11,692 nt of DNA from Hyphomicrobium sp. (GTDB taxonomy: Bacteria > Pseudomonadota > Alphaproteobacteria > Rhizobiales > Hyphomicrobiaceae), in NCBI GenBank assembly GCA_030598645.1, contig JAUVPN010000045.1:1-11692 (forward strand), in the 5' to 3' direction. The notes under the pieces are model-generated. The model saw only the letters and a program-made list of their open reading frames with translations. It was not told the origin of the DNA and made no database searches. The translations under genes were made by a program, and so were the position numbers. This document shows, piece by piece, positions 6,507 to 11,692 of this stretch (within the stretch, counting starts at the first letter, position 1; every line of letters starts with the position of its first letter).

Positions 6507-7781
6507 ATGAAGAACGCCTTGTGGGGGTCTAGATCCGGGAAAGCTCTGGGGCCGCTCGTGTTCGTCGCGCTGCTCCTGCTAACGTTTTATCCAGCCCAAT
6601 CTCAGCAGTCACCTCATGCGCCGGTTTCACCACACCTCGGCTCGGTGCCCATTTACCTGTTCTGGACAGCCACTTGTCCGCATTGCGCGAAAGCGAAGGC
6701 ATTCCTCGAAGCGCTCGCCCTGAAGGAGCCAGGGATAAGGCTTCGCAGCTTGGAGCTGTCGACTAATAAGGCGCACGACCGCGCCTTCGATATCCTCAAT
6801 AGGCATTTCAAGATAGAGCCACCCGCCGTACCACTCATCATTATAGGCGATGAGATATTTCTAGGTTTCGATAAGAATGAGACGACGGGAGTTGAATTGC
6901 TTGGTGCCATCGCAGCATGTCAGCGGGCCCGCTGTCCGGACGTTACGGGTTCGATTATTGCGGGCGAAACCTCGCAACTCGGTCCAGGTCTGTCGAGGGA
7001 TACCGAAGGGCGTGCGCGCCGGCCTACACTTCCCGAGACGATCTGGCTCCCACTGATCGGTAAGGTTCCGACGCAATCGATTTCGCTTCCAGTTCTGACG
7101 ATCGCTCTCGGTGCCATCGACGGCTTCAATCCGTGCGCGATGTGGGTTCTTGTTTTCCTGATTGGACTATTGGTCGGTATGAAAGATCCGGTCAGGATGT
7201 GGAGCTACGGCGCTGTGTTCCTTTTAACATCGGCACTCGTCTACTTCGCCTTTATGGCAGCTTGGCTCAATGCATTCCTACTGCTCGGCTCCATTAAGAT
7301 CATCCGCATGGCTGTCGGTATCTTTGCAATCGGAGCCGGCGGTTACTACCTCTGGCAGTTTTTGACCAATCCGGAGGCGGCCTGCGCCGTGACGCAACCT
7401 GGAGAGCGGCAGCGTATCATGGCACGCTTTAAGGAGGCGGTTGCGCAGCGATCGTTCCTGGTGGCTGTTGCCGGGATCATTGTGCTCGCCGTCGTCGTAA
7501 ACCTCGTAGAGCTCCTGTGCTCTGCAGGTATCCCGGCGGTCTACACACAGGTGCTTGCTCTCAGTGAATTATCGACCCCTGCGTACTACGCTTATTTGAT
7601 GCTCTATGTTTCAGTTTTTCTGATCGATGACATTGTCGTCTTCGTGACCGCAATGATAACAGTGCGGGCTACAGGATTGACAGGGAACTACGCGCGTTAC
7701 TCTCACTTGGTCGGCGGTATCATACTCAGCGGAGTTGGTTTTCTGCTGCTTTTCCGGCCGGAGTGGCTGGCCTTCGCCTGA
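6507..7781 (+). CDS. Thioredoxin-domain / DsbD-CcdA-like thiol-redox membrane protein
   Basis: A 424-residue protein in three parts. First a signal sequence or membrane anchor (hydrophobic LGPLVFVALLLLTF at about 14-27, then AQS). Next a periplasmic thioredoxin-like domain with the active site CPHC (57-60) in WTATCPHC and a cis-proline in AVPLIIIGDE; a further Cys pair sits at about 138 and 143. Last, about six membrane segments (194-417) with one Cys in DGFNPCA (Cys210) and another in VELLCSAGIP (Cys338), the arrangement by which DsbD/CcdA proteins pass electrons across the inner membrane. It probably reduces periplasmic disulfides, possibly for cytochrome c maturation or defence; the partner is unknown. 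Longer starts at 6480 (ATG) and 6456 (TTG) are in frame; I prefer 6507 because it gives an ordinary signal peptide, but no start has a good ribosome binding site. A cytochrome c gene follows 228 bp downstream. Confidence 0.88.
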   Translation: MKNALWGSRSGKALGPLVFVALLLLTFYPAQSQQSPHAPVSPHLGSVPIYLFWTATCPHCAKAKAFLEALALKEPGIRLRSLELSTNKAHDRAFDILNRHFKIEPPAVPLIIIGDEIFLGFDKNETTGVELLGAIAACQRARCPDVTGSIIAGETSQLGPGLSRDTEGRARRPTLPETIWLPLIGKVPTQSISLPVLTIALGAIDGFNPCAMWVLVFLIGLLVGMKDPVRMWSYGAVFLLTSALVYFAFMAAWLNAFLLLGSIKIIRMAVGIFAIGAGGYYLWQFLTNPEAACAVTQPGERQRIMARFKEAVAQRSFLVAVAGIIVLAVVVNLVELLCSAGIPAVYTQVLALSELSTPAYYAYLMLYVSVFLIDDIVVFVTAMITVRATGLTGNYARYSHLVGGIILSGVGFLLLFRPEWLAFA

Positions 7782-8009
7782 GAGAATAGATCGTCATCTC
7801 GCATCAAAACAAATACAAGAAGCTATGCGGTGCGGCGTCAGCTCTACCCAATACAAGCCAATATGCAGACTATTGCAGTAGACGCTCGCCTAGAGGCGTT
7901 TGTTTGCCGTTGATGTAGATCATTCCGTCAGCCGTCGAGACGCATCTATCCTCTGGCTACCCCCCACGACGCTAACGAGTTGCTTTCGATAGCGAGGAGC
8001 AAGGTGGTT

Positions 8010-8336
8010 ATGCGTAGAGTTTATAAAGTGGCTGTAATAGCCTCCGTCCTCACGACAGGGGTTGCCCAAGCAGCGAATTCGGCAAATCCGCAACTCGGCC
8101 TCGCTTACGCACGGGAGAGCTGCGCAGAATGTCATGCGGTTGAGATGGGAGAAGCAGTCTCGCCATCGCCCGATGCGCCCAGCTTCGAGTTTGTAGCGAA
8201 TATGCCTGACGTAACGGCCCAGTCGCTCGATGTGTGGCTGCAGAGCCCGCATCCAACAATGCCCAATTTGATGATACTCACCCAGGACCGAAACAACGTG
8301 ATTTCGTATATCTTAAACTTGCGGACTGAAAAATGA
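8010..8336 (+). CDS. Small periplasmic monohaem cytochrome c
   Basis: The 108-residue product begins with a clear Sec signal peptide (MRRVYKVAVIASVLTTGVAQA, cleavage likely after residue 21), followed by a mature protein of about 87 residues. CAECH (38-42) is a classical CxxCH haem c attachment motif. Met84 in HPTMPN is the likely distal ligand, and the C-terminal helix DRNNVISYILNLRTEK is typical of class I cytochromes, which carry electrons between membrane complexes or enzymes. The ATG at 8010 has GAGGAGCAAGG just upstream; the in-frame ATG at 7980 would add ten residues ahead of the signal peptide and is less likely. Its position behind the thiol-redox gene is suggestive, since haem attachment needs reduced CxxCH cysteines, but the 228-bp gap argues for separate promoters. 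The electron donor and acceptor are unknown. Confidence 0.92.
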   Translation: MRRVYKVAVIASVLTTGVAQAANSANPQLGLAYARESCAECHAVEMGEAVSPSPDAPSFEFVANMPDVTAQSLDVWLQSPHPTMPNLMILTQDRNNVISYILNLRTEK

Positions 8337-8736
8337 TCGGCGCGACACGGTGTAGAAAAGGCACTAATCCTAGCGACGCGCTTGGAAAGAGGCTTGTTCT
8401 GAGTGGCATTGGGTTAACTTTCCCGCCAGGAAATTCAGCCGCATCGAATTGAATGAAGAGCGACCCGATTGACTGCAATCAGCTCAACTGACCAAGGCGG
8501 AGTTTGCGTTGCGCAGGCGCCGGTAGATCGATAGCCCTAACAGCGAATGTCAGCATTCAATTATTCCATGAGGCTTCTGGGGTCAGACGTTAACTTTTTG
8601 CCGTCGGACTAACTGCAAACGAAGCCTCGAATGTGTCATGAGTGCATTCGAATTTCGACGAAGAGAACAGGCCAATTTTCATTAGCGCCAAGGTTCACCG
8701 CGCACCATGGGGACTAGAGAGGCTGAAAAATATTAA
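8337..8736. other. Non-coding spacer upstream of the ketosynthase-like gene
   Basis: No supported gene lies in these 400 bases. The only structured element I find is a 7-bp inverted repeat, TCGAATG (8627-8633) and CATTCGA (8645-8651), separated by 11 nt, about 90 bp before the ketosynthase start. I looked for a nod box because the next gene resembles nodE and saw none. Confidence 0.5.
8627..8651. promoter_or_regulatory. 7-bp inverted repeat, possible operator
   Basis: TCGAATG and its exact reverse complement CATTCGA are separated by 11 nt, so the two half-site centres are 18 bp apart, under two helical turns. That layout suits a dimeric regulator such as a TetR- or MarR-type protein, or a small hairpin. 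It lies 86 bp before the start of the ketosynthase-like gene. No regulator gene is nearby. Confidence 0.3.
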
Positions 8737-9981
8737 ATGGTAGACTCTGACCTCACCCCCCGTGTGGTCGTTACCGGAATGGGAGTAGTAACGCCGATCG
8801 GTCAGACGGTGGCTGATTTCTGGAACGGTCTGAAACAGGGCCGATCTGGAATCGGACCGGTCGAAGGCGTGCAGCTCTATAATCTCAAAGTTCAGATCGC
8901 AGGCCAAATCAAGGATTTCGATCACAGGGCACGTCTCAAACATTGGCAGCGCGACAAGACGATTATGTTCTCTGACCGCTTTTCTTGGTTGGCTGCAGCG
9001 GCCGCCGACGAAGCGATTAAGCAATCAGGCCTTCAGTTGCCATTCAAGAGTGCACATCGCGTGGCGTGCATTATTGGCTCCGGTGCCGGTGGTCAGACTA
9101 CGGGCGAAACCGCAGCTCATAATGTCTTTGTGATTAATAAGCGCGCTGTGCACCCCATGACGCTTCCTCGACTGGTTGGTTCGTCGGCAGCAGCACACGT
9201 CGGCATAGAGTACGGAGCCAAGGGTCCCACCTTTGCGATTTGCAGCGCCGGGGCGAGCGCTGCGCATGCCATCAGCGTTGGCAGCGATTATATCCGTCAC
9301 GGGATGGCCGATGTGGCGATTGTTGGCGGATCTGACAGCATGATCACGTATGGTTCTATGCTGGCCTGTCAAGCCATGGGCTTGCTGTCGCCTCAAGGCT
9401 GCTTTCCCTTCTCCCGCAATCGGAACGGCACTGTTCTGGCAGAGGGCGCTGGCGTGCTGGTGCTGGAATCTGAGCGCCACGCGACCGAGCGCGGTGCGAT
9501 GATGCTGGCGGAACTCTGTGGTATCGGCATGACCTCAAGCAGCACGGACATGGTCAATCCGGACATAGAAGGGACCAGCGAGGCCATGCGTCTGGCACTT
9601 AATGATGCGAATCTTGAGCCCACCGCCATCGATTATCTGAACGCAAATGGCACGGCGACGGTCTTGAACGATTTGAACGAGACTAAGGCCATAAAGAAGG
9701 TGTTTGGCAGGCACGCCTCAAACATAGGCGTTTCCTCCACTAAGTCGATGCATGGCAATCCGATGGGTGCTTCTGGTGGCATAGAAGCTGTAGCCTGCCT
9801 CAAAGCTCTGGATGCCGATTGGATGCCGCCAACCATTGGACTTGATGAGAGTGATTCCCAGTGCGATCTCGACTATGTGCCCAATATTGGGCGCGATAAG
9901 AAATTGATCTACGCGATGTCAAATTCGTTCGGCTTGGGTGGCTTGAATGCCGCGCTCGTTTTCGGACCGACGCCTGCGTGA
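8737..9981 (+). CDS. KAS II / NodE-like ketosynthase with substituted catalytic triad
   Basis: A full-length (414-residue) member of the FabF/NodE thiolase-fold family, which normally condenses malonyl-ACP with an acyl chain through a Cys-His-His triad. The fold is intact: VVVTGMGVVTPIG at the N-terminus, the GADV-like MADVAIVGGSD (190-200), GTVLAEGAGVLVLE (231-244), STKSM (334-338), CDLDYVPN and NSFGLGGLNAALVF at the C-terminus. Gapless comparison with E. coli FabF from memory puts Gly172 (in ICSAGASAAHAI) at the nucleophilic Cys163, Asn304 (NANGTAT, for NAHGTGT) at His303 and Asn341 (KSMHGNPMGASG, for KSMTGH) at His340; Lys336 is kept, and Leu400 replaces the gating Phe. Cys169 is three residues too early to be the nucleophile. 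It therefore cannot work by the normal mechanism; a chain-length-factor-like or binding role is possible. The ATG at 8737 has only a distant AGAGAGG upstream. Confidence 0.9.
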   Translation: MVDSDLTPRVVVTGMGVVTPIGQTVADFWNGLKQGRSGIGPVEGVQLYNLKVQIAGQIKDFDHRARLKHWQRDKTIMFSDRFSWLAAAAADEAIKQSGLQLPFKSAHRVACIIGSGAGGQTTGETAAHNVFVINKRAVHPMTLPRLVGSSAAAHVGIEYGAKGPTFAICSAGASAAHAISVGSDYIRHGMADVAIVGGSDSMITYGSMLACQAMGLLSPQGCFPFSRNRNGTVLAEGAGVLVLESERHATERGAMMLAELCGIGMTSSSTDMVNPDIEGTSEAMRLALNDANLEPTAIDYLNANGTATVLNDLNETKAIKKVFGRHASNIGVSSTKSMHGNPMGASGGIEAVACLKALDADWMPPTIGLDESDSQCDLDYVPNIGRDKKLIYAMSNSFGLGGLNAALVFGPTPA

Positions 9982-10099
9982 GATGGCCATAACCGGGCGG
10001 AACGTGATGCTGCCGCATAAACCGTTTGTTGCCCCGACTTCCGCTGCTTGCACTCGTTGACCAATTAAAGCGATTGCGAGGCCCGCCAGCTCGCTAGGG

Positions 10100-10116
10100 C
10101 TGCCCTTTCGGGGCAG
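10100..10116 (+). terminator. Probable terminator of the ketosynthase-like gene
   Basis: CTGCCC (10100-10105) and GGGCAG (10111-10116) form a 6-bp stem with the 5-nt loop TTTCG, followed by the pyrimidine-rich TTCCTCTGCTTTCT. It lies about 120 bp past the ketosynthase stop, further than usual, and the tail is not a pure T-run. Confidence 0.45.
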
Positions 10117-10140
10117 TTCCTCTGCTTTCTATTCGCGGCA

Positions 10141-10170
10141 ATGTCGGCTAAGTGCCAAAAACAGACAGTT
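10141..10170 (+). repeat. Copy of the 'MSAK-Q' short repeat (copy 3, best preserved)
   Basis: ATGTCGGCTAAGTGCCAAAA reads MSAKCQKQT in the plus frame. Short hypothetical ORFs beginning MSAKCQKRT or close variants recur many times in annotated Bradyrhizobium-type genomes as I remember them, and they appear to be translations of a dispersed repeat and not real proteins. Related copies in this window are at 4310 and 5849. Confidence 0.55.
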
Positions 10171-10308
10171 GCAGAATTGGCTTCCATGTCGCGATCAATG
10201 AGCGAGCCCAATTCATTTCGATACGACTGCATATATGCCCTGCTTCGGCAACGGGACGGCTGCGGCGAGGAGCTAGCACAGCACGTTTCTGCCTGCCTAG
10301 TACTGAGA

Positions 10309-10329
10309 GAGGGGGCACGTAGCCCCCTC
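10309..10329 (-). terminator. Hairpin downstream of the secreted-protein gene
   Basis: GAGGGGGC (10309-10316) and GCCCCCTC (10322-10329) form a perfect 8-bp GC-rich stem with a 5-nt loop, 28 bp past the stop of the minus-strand gene at 10358. The sequence after it on the minus strand is TCTCAGTACT, only mildly T-rich, so it may act as a factor-independent terminator or protect the mRNA 3' end. Confidence 0.45.
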
Positions 10330-10357
10330 CATGGATCAATTCGAAAAATTGTTCGAG

Positions 10358-10771
10358 TTACTTTCTATTCGCCGTACTTAGAGCGACCTGGTTTAGCGCT
10401 CGAACCGTCATCACGTGCGCGCCAATAGGGCACGTATATTCCAATGAGTTTCCCTCGGCTGTGTCGAACCGCGCTGTCTTACCGCCCTCGATCACTGCTT
10501 CAAAGCGAATGCTCTGCGACGGCAGAAGTTTTCTACCGCGCGGAGCGGCGGCCTCCCGATCCGCAACTACTATCGTAAGATCACAAACACCCTTTTTTTT
10601 CAGGAAGTAACTCAGGACATGCTTGCGTCCCACGTTGAAATTTATCGCATGTAACGGTTTCATCGGTCTCCAGGCCGATGCGCCATCTCCAGCACGAACA
10701 GAGCCGAAATTTGCAGTAGCTAATACGCTAGTGAGTGCCGTCGCACGAATGATGTTCTTCGCCAAGCTCAT
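10358..10771 (-). CDS. Small secreted protein of unknown function
   Basis: A 137-residue product with a clear Sec signal peptide: MSLAKNIIRA, a moderately hydrophobic stretch to about residue 22, and a likely cleavage after VRA (residue 27). The mature part is about 110 residues, basic, with an alternating hydrophobic pattern that suggests beta-strands, and two cysteines (63 and 114) that could form a disulfide in the periplasm. I recognise no domain or catalytic motif. The ATG at 10771 is chosen because GGAAGGGG lies 7 nt upstream; the longer frame from 10804 adds MKRKKIGRGLI, has no Shine-Dalgarno, and those added codons contain the ribosome binding site itself. It stands alone among non-coding, repeat-bearing DNA and has a hairpin just after its stop codon. 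Confidence 0.7.
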   Translation of the reverse strand: MSLAKNIIRATALTSVLATANFGSVRAGDGASAWRPMKPLHAINFNVGRKHVLSYFLKKKGVCDLTIVVADREAAAPRGRKLLPSQSIRFEAVIEGGKTARFDTAEGNSLEYTCPIGAHVMTVRALNQVALSTANRK

Positions 10772-10935
10772 GATAAGGCCCCTTCCAATTTTTTTACGTT
10801 TCATAGCGTGTTGGCATCGCTTTTCTGGTCGCCGAATGTCGATCCAGTATTGCGATCATGGGGTCGCTCGTACGGGTCTTCCGTATCAAATCTATGACCG
10901 CAGTCGGCGTCATGATGTCGCCAGTTTCGCTGCGC

Positions 10936-10992
10936 GCATGGCAGATGTTCCAAGAGTGAATAGGACCTTGATCACTCTACCTCTGCAATGTC
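10936..10992. repeat. Diverged direct repeat, unit A
   Basis: Aligned by eye with 11067-11123, this segment matches in 42 of 58 columns with one gap on each side. The best-kept parts are GCATGGCAGA at the left, TTGATCA in the middle, and CCTCTGCAA followed by GTC at the right. The conserved order and nearly equal spacing show that this is one duplicated unit and not scattered chance matches. Confidence 0.6.
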
Positions 10993-11040
10993 GCCAGGTT
11001 GGCGGCCCGCCTAAAAAGCTTAGTTTTTGATCGGAGCAGT

Positions 11041-11075
11041 TAGGGCATGACAGGTCTTCCGCTAGGGCATGGCAG
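11041..11075. repeat. Near-perfect 13-base direct repeat with 22-base period
   Basis: TAGGGCATGACAG (11041-11053) and TAGGGCATGGCAG (11063-11075) differ at one base. The second copy overlaps the left end of diverged repeat unit B. Confidence 0.55.
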
Positions 11076-11123
11076 ACTCTCAGGGCTGAAACGGGAATTG
11101 ATCAATCTTGCCTCTGCAACGTC
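11067..11123. repeat. Diverged direct repeat, unit B
   Basis: Partner of the unit at 10936-10992, offset by 131 bp. It lies 109 bp before the start of the acetyltransferase gene, so it may overlap that gene's control region. Confidence 0.6.
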
Positions 11124-11231
11124 ACGCGCACGTAATCGGCAGGCGTTAAATTGGGTGCAAGAAGAAATCATTTGTCCCGATTGCTCGGGTGAGAGTCACC
11201 AAGTTGACAGCCCGTAATGGAGGTTCTTGGC

Positions 11232-11692
11232 ATGAGTGAGCGTCAGTTCTCGGGAGGAAACATTCGGAAACTGTGGCCAAACGAGACAGATAAGTTTCGC
11301 GACCACTTACTTCGACTTGATAAACAAAACCGCCGTATGCGCTTTGCGCACGGCGTATCAGACGCCTTCGTCGAAGATTATGCTGCGCGCATGAGCGAGA
11401 TGGGGGCGCTTGTCTATGGATTTTATGTAGATGGCGAACTTCGAGCTGCCGCAGAGCTGAAAAAACTTGGTCTCTCGTGGGGCCAGGAGGGAGAAGCAGC
11501 CTTTTCGGTTGAGCAACCTTGGCAGGAGCAGGGAATTGGCACCGAACTGATGGGGCGTGTAATTCGTGCAGCTCGCAATCGCGGTGTTCAGCACCTTTGC
11601 GTGAGTTGTTTGGCTGAAAACGCCAAGATGCGCACCATCGCGCGCAAGCATGAAGCAGAGTTACGTTTCGAATATGGAGAAGTCATCGGCGA
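11232..11692 (+). CDS. GNAT family N-acetyltransferase (3' end outside the window)
   Basis: The frame stays open to the window edge, giving 153 residues of a protein that is probably a little longer. It belongs to the GNAT superfamily, which moves an acetyl group from acetyl-CoA to an amine. The acetyl-CoA binding motif is W-Q-E-Q-G-I-G-T-E-L-M (97-107; the Q-x-x-G-x-G pyrophosphate loop is Gln98 to Gly103) at the start of a helix, preceded by the beta-strand AAFSVEQP and followed by HLCVSCLAENAKM (121-133), where the family has its N-x-x-x-x-x-x acceptor-side helix. The N-terminal RMRFAHGVSDAFVEDYAARM segment resembles the small-molecule or regulatory GNATs of Hyphomicrobiales; the substrate is unknown. 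The ATG has a good Shine-Dalgarno, GGAGG (11219-11223), at 8 nt. Confidence 0.85.
   Translation, partial: MSERQFSGGNIRKLWPNETDKFRDHLLRLDKQNRRMRFAHGVSDAFVEDYAARMSEMGALVYGFYVDGELRAAAELKKLGLSWGQEGEAAFSVEQPWQEQGIGTELMGRVIRAARNRGVQHLCVSCLAENAKMRTIARKHEAELRFEYGEVIG

Larger units (their letters stand above)
9982..10357. other. Non-coding spacer with two hairpins and a repeat copy
   Basis: No supported gene. From left to right it holds a terminator-like hairpin at 10100-10116, a copy of the 'MSAK-Q' repeat at 10141, and a perfect 8-bp hairpin at 10309-10329. A 95-codon plus-strand frame (10141-10428) starts in the repeat but has no domain, no good ribosome binding site, and runs into the secreted-protein gene on the other strand, so I do not call it. 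Confidence 0.5.
10772..11231. other. Non-coding spacer rich in diverged direct repeats
   Basis: This 460-bp stretch between divergent genes has no supported gene. It contains two related segments of 57 bases (10936-10992 and 11067-11123), a 13-base near-direct repeat (TAGGGCATGACAG at 11041, TAGGGCATGGCAG at 11063) and the shared 9-mer GGTCTTCCG at 10875 and 11053. These look like the worn traces of a local duplication. The promoters of both flanking genes should lie here. Confidence 0.5.

Noticed and set aside
8652..8736. A nod box before the NodE-like gene
   Set aside because: I looked for the long spaced ATC/GAT pattern bound by NodD and did not find it. With no other nod gene nearby, a nodulation role is not supported.
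9231..9255. Cys169 as the ketosynthase nucleophile
   Set aside because: It lies three residues before the catalytic position when the flanking GP and GxAD motifs are aligned without gaps, so it cannot sit at the nucleophile elbow.
10125..10372. Exact 12-mer CTTTCTATTCGC at 10125 and 10361
   Set aside because: The similarity stops at the 12-mer's ends and the second copy is in the coding end of the secreted-protein gene. It could be chance or a trace of the same repeat, but gives nothing to build on.
10141..10428. 95-codon frame starting MSAKCQKQT
   Set aside because: It starts in a dispersed repeat, lacks a ribosome binding site and any domain, and runs into the opposite-strand secreted-protein gene. 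I treat only its start as a repeat copy.

Overview
The window looks like the chromosome of an alphaproteobacterium of the Hyphomicrobiales (Bradyrhizobium-like). The evidence is moderately high GC, gene families common in that group (MarC, DUF2333, Hsp20, RF3, a NodE/FabF-like ketosynthase), a CTTG/CCTATGT heat-shock-type promoter, and degenerate copies of a short repeat read as 'MSAKCQKQT', which I recall from Bradyrhizobium-type genomes. There are no phage, IS, CRISPR or RNA genes that I can support. Genus assignment is inference.

Layout, left to right. (1) 1-1187, minus strand: a MarC-family membrane protein followed after 25 bp by a SnoaL-like protein, probably one operon ending at a bidirectional terminator at 32-53. 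(2) 1733-4136, plus strand: peptide chain release factor 3 (prfC, GTG start) and a Sigma-like glutathione S-transferase. (3) 4547-5734: a DUF2333 membrane-anchored protein whose ribosome binding site and start codon lie within an inverted repeat. (4) 5903-6319, minus: an Hsp20 small heat shock protein with a RpoH-like promoter almost touching its ATG. (5) 6507-8336, plus: a DsbD/CcdA-like thiol-redox protein (periplasmic CPHC thioredoxin domain plus six membrane segments), then a small periplasmic monohaem cytochrome c; together they suggest envelope redox work. (6) 8737-9981: a full-length KAS II/NodE-like protein in which all three catalytic positions are substituted (Cys to Gly, both His to Asn). 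(7) 9982-11231: a small secreted protein of unknown function on the minus strand, surrounded by repeat-like non-coding DNA. (8) 11232-end: a GNAT acetyltransferase cut by the window edge.

The genes are mostly single units in alternating directions separated by 150-550 bp of apparently non-coding DNA, so this is not one pathway cluster. A loose stress/redox theme (GST, Hsp20, Trx-DsbD fusion, cytochrome c) is visible but not proof of co-function. The most interesting item is the intact but catalytically stripped ketosynthase, which has no partner ketosynthase or acyl carrier protein in the window. Secondary points are the possible leaderless heat-shock mRNA, a 14-bp tandem duplication carrying a Shine-Dalgarno-like core upstream of the MarC gene, and diverged repeats in the spacers.
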